Shown one piece after another: positions 1 through 4,786 of a stretch of 5,887 nucleotides of DNA. How positions within the stretch are numbered: position 1 is the first letter of the stretch; every line of letters begins with the position of its first letter. The DNA is taken from positions 1 through 5,887 of the forward strand of contig CANGZO010000152.1 in the NCBI GenBank assembly GCA_947458305.1. The letters run 5' to 3'. Both the position numbers and the translations under genes were made by a program. The DNA comes from Comamonadaceae bacterium (GTDB lineage Bacteria > Pseudomonadota > Gammaproteobacteria > Burkholderiales > Burkholderiaceae_C). A model generated the notes under the pieces. That model was not told where the DNA came from. It saw only the letters and a program-made list of their open reading frames with translations, and did no database searches.

Positions 1-413
1 CGCACGTCGCGGGCCTGTCTGCGCTCGGCCCACAAAATGATGAAGCCACCCACGATGAAACTGGTGGCCACCACCTCGGGCGTGAACAGGTTCGCCTTGA
101 TGGCCTTGCCAAACAGCAGGCCCAAAATGACGGCTGGCACAAAGGCGATGAACACATTGAGGGCAAAGCGCTGGGCATCGGCACTGTGCGGCAAAGCGCG
201 CACCGTGCTGCTGATCTTTTGCCAATACACAATGATCACGGCCAGGATGGCCCCGGTCTGGATGGCGATGTCAAACACCTTGGCCTTGTCATCGTCAAAG
301 CCCAGCAAAGCCCCCGCCAAAATCAAATGCCCGGTGGACGAGATCGGCAAGAACTCGGTCAAACCCTCGACCACGCCCATCACGGCGGCTTTCAGCAACA
401 ACATCAGATCCAC
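1..413 (-). CDS. uppP: Undecaprenyl-diphosphatase UppP (BacA), N-terminal part, cut by the window edge
   Basis: UppP is an integral inner-membrane enzyme that removes one phosphate from undecaprenyl diphosphate. This recycles the lipid carrier for peptidoglycan and other wall polymers, and overexpression gives bacitracin resistance. The 137 visible residues read MDLMLLLKAAVMGVVEGLTE and continue FLPISSTGHLILAGALLGF. This is the family's first signature: Glu16 and Glu20 of the EGLTE motif, and Ser26 and His29 of the SSTGH motif, are present. Hydrophobic segments follow at about 47-64, 86-102 and 114-128. The family is about 270 residues long, so roughly half lies outside, including the second catalytic region with its arginine. 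I chose the GTG start at 413 because GAGGAG (419-424) lies five bases upstream and MDLMLLLKA fits family N-termini; an in-frame ATG at 404 is the alternative. It is divergent from the aspartic protease gene. Identification is firm. Confidence 0.95.
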   Translation of the reverse strand, partial: MDLMLLLKAAVMGVVEGLTEFLPISSTGHLILAGALLGFDDDKAKVFDIAIQTGAILAVIIVYWQKISSTVRALPHSADAQRFALNVFIAFVPAVILGLLFGKAIKANLFTPEVVATSFIVGGFIILWAERRQARDV

Positions 414-438
414 AAAGGCTCCTCAAAAATCTGGGGGG

Positions 439-466
439 ATTATCGTCTTTGTGCTGCCCCAGTTAA
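439..466 (-). promoter_or_regulatory. Putative sigma70 promoter of uppP
   Basis: On the minus strand, TTAACT (461-466, 4 of 6 to TTGACA) and GATAAT (439-444, 5 of 6 to TATAAT) are separated by 16 bases. Transcription would start near 432, leaving a short leader before the GAGGAG ribosome binding site at 419-424 and the GTG start at 413. This is pattern matching only, but the placement relative to the gene is good. Confidence 0.5.
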
Positions 467-473
467 TGGGCGT

Positions 474-485
474 ACTTGGCCAAGT
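474..485. repeat. Perfect 12-bp palindrome in the uppP/protease intergenic region
   Basis: ACTTGGCCAAGT reads the same on both strands with no spacer. It lies just upstream of the putative uppP -35 box and 71 bases before the protease start. A symmetric site between divergent genes could bind a dimeric regulator, but no regulator is known for it and chance cannot be excluded. A separate small hairpin (GCGGC, loop TTC, GCCGC) sits at 513-525. Confidence 0.3.
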
Positions 486-543
486 GGTCGGTGGTTTGCC
501 CTTTTGACCAGCGCGGCTTCGCCGCCCAGTGCAATGGTGCCGC

Positions 544-549
544 TATATT
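544..549 (+). promoter_or_regulatory. Possible -10 element close to the aspartic protease start
   Basis: TATATT (5 of 6 to TATAAT) ends seven bases before the ATG at 557, and there is no Shine-Dalgarno sequence in that gap. If used, the transcript would begin at or next to the start codon, so the mRNA would be leaderless. No good -35 box is seen 16-18 bases upstream, so support is weak. Confidence 0.25.
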
Positions 550-556
550 GCCTGTC

Positions 557-1072
557 ATGCCACCACCTTCCATCCACAAAACCGCCCGCCTCGGCGCCTT
601 GGCCATCGCCGCCGTGTGGCTGGCTGTGGCTGGGGTGTTGTACTTGGTGTTTGAGCAGATCGAACAAAAGCGCCAGGCCAGCCTCAAGCCCTATGCGCTC
701 AGTTCGGGCGATCTGGTCATTCCGCGCCAGCGCGACGGGCATTTTCATGTCGAGGGCGAAGTCAACCGCCAGCCTGTGCGCTTTTTGGTGGACACCGGGG
801 CCAGCCATGTGAGCGTGAGCCAGGCGCTGGCCACCCAGGCCGGGCTGCCTGCGGGCCAGAGCATCACCTTGCACACCGCCAACGGCCAGCGCCCCGGCCA
901 ACTGGTGCGCAGCGTGCCCGTGCGAGCGGGGCATCTTGTGCTCAACGATGCCAGCGTCACCGTGGGCCTGACCGGCATGCCGCCCGAACAAGCGCTGCTG
1001 GGCCAGGCCTTCTTGAAGCACTTTGACGTGGAAATCCGGCGCGACGAGATGGTGCTGCGTCAGCGGCGCTGA
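557..1072 (+). CDS. Membrane-anchored retropepsin-like aspartic protease (clan AA, TIGR02281-like)
   Basis: This 171-residue protein begins with a short polar stretch and one hydrophobic segment at about 12-32 (ARLGALAIAAVWLAVAGVLY), which acts as a signal anchor and would place the rest in the periplasm. The soluble domain has the retropepsin pattern. The beta-hairpin GHFHVEGEVNRQPVRFLV leads to the catalytic motif DTGAS (79-83). It is followed by the flap-like HTANGQ (106-111) and the second hydrophobic-hydrophobic-Gly block LLGQAFLKHF (147-156). Only one DTG is present, so the enzyme would act as a homodimer, as in viral retropepsins. Its substrate is unknown in this family. The ATG at 557 puts the anchor at the N-terminus; an upstream in-frame TTG at 476 would prepend 27 residues of unlikely sequence. 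No clear ribosome binding site is visible. The gene stands alone, divergent from uppP and convergent with the lipoprotein gene. Confidence 0.85.
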   Translation: MPPPSIHKTARLGALAIAAVWLAVAGVLYLVFEQIEQKRQASLKPYALSSGDLVIPRQRDGHFHVEGEVNRQPVRFLVDTGASHVSVSQALATQAGLPAGQSITLHTANGQRPGQLVRSVPVRAGHLVLNDASVTVGLTGMPPEQALLGQAFLKHFDVEIRRDEMVLRQRR

Positions 1073-1088
1073 ACCCTTTCGGACTCAA

Positions 1089-1107
1089 GGCCTCCTGCAA
1101 GGGGGCC
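1089..1107. terminator. Possible terminator hairpin between convergent genes
   Basis: GGCCTCC (1089-1095) and GGGGGCC (1101-1107) can pair over seven positions, one of them G-U as the plus-strand RNA, around the loop TGCAA. It lies 17 bases after the protease stop and 28 bases before the lipoprotein stop on the other strand, where a shared terminator is expected. Neither side has a T-tract, so it is not a textbook intrinsic terminator. Confidence 0.3.
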
Positions 1108-1135
1108 ATCCGTGACGAATATCGCCACGATGGTC

Positions 1136-1480
1136 TCAACCACCACGCCTGTGGCCATCGCCATGGTGGTGTCGGTGCTTGCGCTCATGGCCCCAACGGC
1201 GCTCATGCCCATGCCCCCAGCCGTGATCTGGCGCCAAAACTCGGGGCACATAGACCACACTCGGTGGCGGGACATAAATCACCCGGGGCGGCGGGGCATA
1301 AATCACCCGACCAGGAACACCCACCTGGGTGTAAACCGGGACATGGCCGATGCGCGAGTGAACGGTGATCGATGGCACCACCTCCACCGGATGAGCGCAA
1401 CCCACCTGCAAAAAACCCAGACCCAGCAGTCCGAGCAGCGCGACAGTTCTTGAAAACGACAGTTTGAACGAATAACGCAT
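1136..1480 (-). CDS. Putative small lipoprotein with VIYxPPP repeats and a His-rich tail
   Basis: This 114-residue protein of unknown function has a clear export signal. The positive start MRYSFKLSFSR is followed by the hydrophobic core TVALLGLLGLGFL and then QVGC, with Cys28 the likely lipidation site. Gln at -3 is unusual for a lipobox, so it may be a signal peptide with a nearby conventional cut instead. After processing come a short stretch (29-57) and then an 8-residue repeat, R/S-V-I/V-Y-A/V-P-P-P, in two full copies and one partial (58-80). The tail (86-114) is rich in His, Arg and Gly, with nine His between 86 and 110, and could bind metal; that is inference from composition. The ATG at 1480 is supported by AGGGGA (1489-1494) eight bases upstream. 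Small exported Pro/His-rich proteins of this kind are common in Burkholderiales, but I cannot assign a family. It converges on the protease gene and is divergent from glnS. Confidence 0.72.
   Translation of the reverse strand: MRYSFKLSFSRTVALLGLLGLGFLQVGCAHPVEVVPSITVHSRIGHVPVYTQVGVPGRVIYAPPPRVIYVPPPSVVYVPRVLAPDHGWGHGHERRWGHERKHRHHHGDGHRRGG
1241..1309 (-). repeat. 24-bp tandem repeat coding for VIYxPPP units
   Basis: On the plus strand, CATAAATCACCCG occurs at 1273 and again at 1297, a period of 24 bases or eight codons. The repeat codes for RVIYAPPP, RVIYVPPP and a shorter, diverged SVVYVP unit in the putative lipoprotein. The near identity of the first two copies at DNA level suggests a recent duplication. 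Confidence 0.75.
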
Positions 1481-1642
1481 AACAAAGTTCCCCTGATCAA
1501 GTTGGCTTTCTTTGAAAGCATGCTCCCTACCCCTTAAGCGCGGCAGCTTAGGCTTTGGTGCACGAACTGCGCTTGACAGTAGTTTCCATTCGTAACGGTG
1601 AGTACACGGTCAGGCCGATGCCAACGCCTAAAATCAGACGCT
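1481..1642. other. Divergent intergenic region between the lipoprotein gene and glnS
   Basis: This 162-bp stretch holds no gene. It carries the lipoprotein ribosome binding site (AGGGGA, 1489-1494, minus strand) and two inverted repeats. One is GCTTTC-TTT-GAAAGC at 1505-1519. The other is at 1533-1552, with TAAGC (1535-1539) facing GCTTA (1546-1550). A perfect TTGACA lies at 1573-1578 on the plus strand and could be the glnS -35 box, but no good -10 box follows at 16-18 bases. No lipoprotein promoter could be picked with confidence. A weakly supported reading is that the hairpins insulate or regulate the two divergent genes. Confidence 0.45.
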
Positions 1643-3478
1643 ATGACCTCCCCCACCCCACCGAACAGCCCCGCCGACAGCGCCGACCACAAGGTCAGCA
1701 ACTTCCTGCGCCAGATCATCGAAAAAGACATCGAGCAAGGCACCTACGACAGCCGCCGCTGGGCCGGCAGCCCCGGCGACGCCGCGCACCACGCCAAGGG
1801 CGAACCCGACCCGGCCAAGATTCGCACCCGCTTTCCGCCCGAGCCGAACGGCTACCTGCATGTGGGCCACGCCAAAAGCATCTGCATCAACTTCGGGCTG
1901 GCCAAGGAATACGGCGGCGTGTGCCACCTGCGCTTTGACGACACCAACCCCGAAAAAGAAGACACCGAATACGTCAACAGCATCATCGACGCCGTGAAGT
2001 GGCTCGGTTTTGACTGGGCGCAATTGGGCCAAGCCGCAGGCTCTGCCGCGCCCTACCAAGCCAGCGACTACTTCGACTTCATGTACCGCGCCGCAGAAAG
2101 CCTGATTGAAGCCGGCCACGCCTATGTGGACGAACAAAGCGCCGAAGACATGCGCGCCAACCGGGGCGACTTTGGCAAGCCCGGCGTGGACAGCCCTTTC
2201 CGCAGCCGCACCGTCGCAGAAAACCTGGCGCGATTCCGCGAAATGAAGGGCGGCCAGCTGGCCGACGGCGCCGCCGTGCTGCGCGCCAAGATCGACATGG
2301 CCTCGCCCAACATCAATATGCGCGACCCGGCCATCTACCGCATCCGCCGCGCCACCCACCACCACACGGGCGACACCTGGTGCATCTACCCGATGTACAC
2401 CTTTGCCCACCCCATCGAAGACGCGCTGGAGCAAATCACCCACAGCATCTGCACGCTGGAGTTTGAAGACCAGCGCCCGTTTTACGACTGGCTGATGGAG
2501 CGCCTGTGCGAATGTGGCCTGCTGGCCGCGCCCAGCCCCAAACAATACGAATTTGCCCGCCTGAACCTGACCTATGTGATCACCAGCAAACGCAAGCTGG
2601 CGCAAATGGTCAATGAAGGCAAAGTCAGCGGCTGGGACGACCCCCGCATGCCGACCATCGTGGGCCTGCGCCGCCGGGGCTACACGCCTGAGAGCCTGCG
2701 CCTGTTTGCAGACCGGATTGGCGTGACCAAAAGCGACAGCTGGATCGACTACAGCACCCTTGAGGGCTGCCTGCGCGAAGACCTGGAAAACAAAGCACAC
2801 CGCGGCATGGCCGTGCTCGACCCCGTCAAGCTGGTGCTGACCAACTGGGCCGAGGCCTTTGGCAGCGACGGCTACACAGAAGATTGCACCCAACCCGCCC
2901 TGCCCCACTCGGCCATTGCCGAGGGCCACACTCCGCCTGCTGACCGTGTGTTCAAAATCGGCAAAGAAGTGTGGATCGAGCGCGAAGACTTTGAAGAAGT
3001 GCCGCCCAAGGGATACAAACGCCTGTTCCCTGGCAACGTGGTGCGCCTGAAGGGCGGCTACGTGATCGAATGCACCGGCTGCGCACGCGACGCGGCGGGA
3101 CGCGTCACAGAGGTGCACGCCAAAGTACTCCCCGGCACCAAGAGCGGCACGCCCGGCGCCGACAGCGTCAAAGCCAAAGCCGCCATCACCTGGGTGGGCG
3201 TGGCCGACGGCGTGCAGGCCGAGGTGCGCCTGTACGACCGCCTGTTTGCCGAAGCCCACCCCGATGCGGGCGGCAAAGACTTCTTGCAAAGCCTGAACCC
3301 CGACAGCCTGAAAGTGGTGACGGCGTATGTGGAGCCGTCACTGGCCGGGGCGCAGCCGGACCAGAAGTTCCAGTTTGAGCGGTTTGGGTACTTTGTGGCG
3401 GATCGCTTGGATCATTTGGCGGGAGCGAAGCCGGTGTTTAACCGGGTAACGGGGTTGAAGGACAGCTGGGGCAAGTGA
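1643..3478 (+). CDS. glnS: Glutamine--tRNA ligase (GlnRS)
   Basis: GlnRS is a cytoplasmic class I synthetase that joins glutamine to tRNA-Gln with ATP. The protein has 611 residues, somewhat longer than the E. coli enzyme (about 554) because of an N-terminal extension of about 40 residues and small insertions. The HIGH motif is HVGH (73-76) within PPEPNGYLHVGHAKS, and the KMSKS counterpart is VITSKRKL (312-319). The blocks RFDDTNPEKE (97-106) and GWDDPRMPTIVGLRRRGYTP (330-349) are typical of GlnRS rather than GluRS. The catalytic domain ends near 395, and the beta-barrel anticodon-binding domain follows (GYKRLFPGNVVRLKG, VEPSLAGAQPDQKFQFERFG, PVFNRVTGLKDSWGK). The ATG at 1643 fits family N-termini (SNFLRQIIEKDIEQGTYDSR); an in-frame GTG at 1598 would add 15 unlikely residues. 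No clear ribosome binding site precedes it. Codon choice shifts near the 3' end. A working GlnRS implies direct charging of tRNA-Gln. Confidence 0.97.
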   Translation: MTSPTPPNSPADSADHKVSNFLRQIIEKDIEQGTYDSRRWAGSPGDAAHHAKGEPDPAKIRTRFPPEPNGYLHVGHAKSICINFGLAKEYGGVCHLRFDDTNPEKEDTEYVNSIIDAVKWLGFDWAQLGQAAGSAAPYQASDYFDFMYRAAESLIEAGHAYVDEQSAEDMRANRGDFGKPGVDSPFRSRTVAENLARFREMKGGQLADGAAVLRAKIDMASPNINMRDPAIYRIRRATHHHTGDTWCIYPMYTFAHPIEDALEQITHSICTLEFEDQRPFYDWLMERLCECGLLAAPSPKQYEFARLNLTYVITSKRKLAQMVNEGKVSGWDDPRMPTIVGLRRRGYTPESLRLFADRIGVTKSDSWIDYSTLEGCLREDLENKAHRGMAVLDPVKLVLTNWAEAFGSDGYTEDCTQPALPHSAIAEGHTPPADRVFKIGKEVWIEREDFEEVPPKGYKRLFPGNVVRLKGGYVIECTGCARDAAGRVTEVHAKVLPGTKSGTPGADSVKAKAAITWVGVADGVQAEVRLYDRLFAEAHPDAGGKDFLQSLNPDSLKVVTAYVEPSLAGAQPDQKFQFERFGYFVADRLDHLAGAKPVFNRVTGLKDSWGK

Positions 3479-3492
3479 TTTCACAGCCGGGC

Positions 3493-3636
3493 ATGGAAGA
3501 CACCCTGCGCTTCGATCAGCGCCACCAAGCCATCATCGAACGCTTTGACCGGTACCCCCACCGCAACGCCATCCTGGGCCGCCCGTCCACGCCCGAAGAG
3601 CTGGCTTTTTTGAGTGTGCCGGGGTCGGGGTTTTGA
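3493..3636 (+). pseudogene. C-terminal remnant of a DUF924-family gene
   Basis: The 47 codons from the ATG at 3493 match the C-terminal end of DUF924 proteins as I know it: TLRFDQRHQAIIERFDRYPH, then RNAILGRPSTPEELAFLSVPGSGF and a stop. The family's conserved block is roughly F-x-x-x-H-R-x-I-I-x-R-F-G-R-F-P-H-R-N-x-x-L-G-R-x-S-T-P-E-E. DUF924 proteins are usually about 180-200 residues, so around three quarters is missing at the front. The frame continues upstream only into the end of glnS (an alternative GTG is at 3475), with no DUF924-like sequence, so the break lies within about 15 bases of the glnS stop. The remaining codons are clean, with no frameshift, which suggests a fairly recent deletion. 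The function of DUF924 is unknown. A short translated peptide is possible but unlikely to be functional. Confidence 0.8.
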
Positions 3637-3662
3637 GCAACAAAGCGGCGTTCATTTATTAG
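3633..3662 (+). promoter_or_regulatory. Putative promoter of the toxin-antitoxin locus
   Basis: TTGAGC (3633-3638, 4 of 6 to TTGACA) and TATTAG (3657-3662, 4 of 6 to TATAAT) are 18 bases apart. The -10 box overlaps the left arm of the inverted repeat at 3659-3674, as expected for an autorepressed toxin-antitoxin operon. The match is modest. The -35 box overlaps the stop codon of the DUF924 remnant. Confidence 0.35.
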
Positions 3663-3674
3663 CAAATGTGCTAA
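3659..3674. promoter_or_regulatory. Perfect inverted repeat, probable antitoxin operator
   Basis: TTAGCA-AATG-TGCTAA is a perfect 6-4-6 inverted repeat that ends 12 bases before the toxin start codon. XRE-type antitoxins of HigBA-like operons bind such palindromes over their own promoter and repress it. Position, symmetry and overlap with the candidate -10 box support this. Binding by the antitoxin encoded at 3844 is inference. Confidence 0.65.
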
Positions 3675-3686
3675 CATCTTTTTCCA

Positions 3687-3851
3687 ATGAACTGGTCCAT
3701 CACCTACTTCAATGACAAAGTCCGGCGCGAGGTGATGTCCATGCCCGCTGGCATCGTTGCAGGCTATGTGCGGCTCACGGACGCCATTGCCGTGCATTGA
3801 ATTGAGCTTCGGCTGGCCCGTAAACGACTGAAGGATGTGCAACATGGCTGA
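3687..3851 (+). pseudogene. Internally deleted RelE/HigB-type (Gp49-like) toxin gene
   Basis: In one frame the sequence reads MNWSITYFNDKVRREVMSMP, then AGIVAGYVRLTDAIAVH, then a TGA stop (3798-3800), then IELRLARKRLKDVQHG and a final stop (3849-3851). The first part matches the N-terminus of phage Gp49-like/HigB toxins (W-x-V-x-Y-Y-N-x-K-V ... L-P-x-G-I-x-A-x-Y-x-R-L). The last part matches their C-terminus (E-L-x-x-A-x-x-R-x-K-E-V). Intact family members have about 105-120 residues, so about 55-65 central residues are gone. The lost part includes the catalytic core, with the blocks usually read as L-F-E-L-R, R-V-F-Y and H-x-F-x-K-K. These toxins are mRNA-cleaving, ribosome-associated RNases; this copy cannot be active. 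The start has no clear ribosome binding site. The end overlaps the antitoxin start by eight bases, the normal toxin-first arrangement. The family call is from motif memory. Confidence 0.8.
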
Positions 3852-4152
3852 AACTGGCTACAAACCCGTGCCGCACGACGCGGCTTTTCGCAAAGCTCTG
3901 CTGGCCAAGCCCGGCGTGCAAAAGGCGTTTGACGAACTGGAGGAGGAATACACCGCACTCCATGCCATGCTGGAAGCACGTCAAGCCGCAGGCCTGACGC
4001 AAGCCGAAGTGGCCACTCGCATGGGCACCACGGTTTCTGCGGTGTCGCGCTTAGAGGCGTATTTGCGCAGCGAAAAACATTCGCCTTCCTTTGCCACTTT
4101 GCGCAAATACGCTCAGGCTTGCGGCAAGAAGCTGGTTATCCAAATGGTTTGA
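3844..4152 (+). CDS. XRE-family antitoxin (HigA-like), orphaned
   Basis: This 102-residue protein has a helical N-terminal part (residues 1-45, ending in the acidic helix AFDELEEEYTALHAMLEARQ). A Cro/C1-type helix-turn-helix follows: GLTQAEVATRMGTTVSAVSR at 50-69, with GLTQAEVA as the first helix and TVSAVSRLE as the recognition helix. The ending HSPSFATLRKYAQACGKKLV is typical of antitoxins paired with Gp49-like/HigB toxins. Normally it would neutralise the toxin and repress the operon through a palindromic operator. The toxin gene here is broken, but this gene shows no damage. I chose the ATG at 3844 because AAGGA (3831-3835) lies eight bases upstream and the family starts there; an ATG at 3835 sits inside that site. 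It probably still acts as a DNA-binding autorepressor at 3659-3674. The PPOX gene starts seven bases after its stop, so the two are likely co-transcribed. Confidence 0.88.
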   Translation: MAETGYKPVPHDAAFRKALLAKPGVQKAFDELEEEYTALHAMLEARQAAGLTQAEVATRMGTTVSAVSRLEAYLRSEKHSPSFATLRKYAQACGKKLVIQMV

Positions 4153-4159
4153 GCCCCCC

Positions 4160-4786
4160 ATGCAGTCCCCACACATCACCACCCTAGAAGCCCTGCGCGA
4201 GCTGTATGGCCCCGCACGAGAGCGCGCGCTCAAAAAAGAAATCCCGGCGCTGGACGCGCATGCGGTGCAGTTCGTTGGCTTGTCGCCTTTTGTGGTGCTG
4301 GCCAGCAGCGATGCGGGTGGGCACATGGACGCTTCGCCGCGCGGGGGCGAGCCGGGTTTTATCAAGGTGCCCAACGCGCAAACCTTGCTGCTGCCCGATG
4401 CACCGGGCAACAACCGGTTGGACACGCTGGAAAACATCATCGCCACCGGGCGGCTGGGCTTGTTGTTCATGGTGCCGGGTTTTGACGAGACCTTGCGCGC
4501 CAATGGCCGCGCCGTGTTGTCCACCGACCCTGCAGATCTGGCGCTGTGCGCCGATGCGCGGCGCGCGCCCGTGCTGGTGATTCGCGTGACAGTGGAGTCG
4601 GTTTATTTGCATTGCGCCAAGGCATTCATGCGCTCGCAACTTTGGGACGCCTCGCGCCAAGTCGACAGAGCGCAGATGCCCAACATGACCGAGATGCTGC
4701 GCGACCAAATCAAAGCCTTCAAAGGCGAAGAGATCGAAGCCGAAACCCACGCCCAGCTGATGGAGCGCTACCGGCATACGCTTTAA
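4160..4786 (+). CDS. PPOX-type FMN-binding flavoprotein (MSMEG_1061/DR2398-like family)
   Basis: The 208-residue protein belongs to the split-barrel, pyridoxamine-5'-phosphate-oxidase-like superfamily, whose members bind FMN and mostly reduce or oxidise small molecules. The order of blocks fits the subfamily I know as TIGR04025: FVVLASSDAGGHMDASPRGG (44-63), GFIKVPNAQTLLLPD (66-80), PGNNRLDTLENI (82-93), GLLFMVPGFDETLRANGRA (100-118) and HCAKAFMRSQLWD (151-163). The real substrate is not known. Start choice: the ATG at 4160 gives the usual N-terminus; a TTG at 4091 in the same frame would overlap the antitoxin gene and add 23 unlikely residues. No Shine-Dalgarno sequence is visible before 4160, so it may rely on ribosomes that finish the antitoxin. 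The stop codon overlaps that of the hydrolase gene on the other strand. The link to the antitoxin is positional only. Confidence 0.88.
   Translation: MQSPHITTLEALRELYGPARERALKKEIPALDAHAVQFVGLSPFVVLASSDAGGHMDASPRGGEPGFIKVPNAQTLLLPDAPGNNRLDTLENIIATGRLGLLFMVPGFDETLRANGRAVLSTDPADLALCADARRAPVLVIRVTVESVYLHCAKAFMRSQLWDASRQVDRAQMPNMTEMLRDQIKAFKGEEIEAETHAQLMERYRHTL

Noticed and set aside
186..1021. Open frames 186-812 (+) and 440-1021 (-)
   Set aside because: They overlap uppP and the aspartic protease in other frames, and their translations have no recognisable fold or motif.
1112..1453. A 113-codon open frame on the plus strand opposite the lipoprotein gene
   Set aside because: The minus-strand frame has a ribosome binding site and a signal peptide; this frame only mirrors the repeat and the His-rich region.
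1485..1491. GGAACTT on the minus strand, resembling an RpoE/ECF -35 box
   Set aside because: It overlaps the ribosome binding site just before the lipoprotein start, so a promoter there would begin transcription inside the gene.
1598..1642. Upstream GTG start for glnS at 1598
   Set aside because: The extra 15 residues do not resemble GlnRS N-termini, and the ATG at 1643 gives a typical start.
1634..3289. A 551-codon open frame on the minus strand, antisense to glnS
   Set aside because: It is the long stop-free shadow expected opposite a GC-rich gene. Its translation is Ala/Gly/Val/His-rich with no domain, while the plus strand encodes a clear GlnRS.
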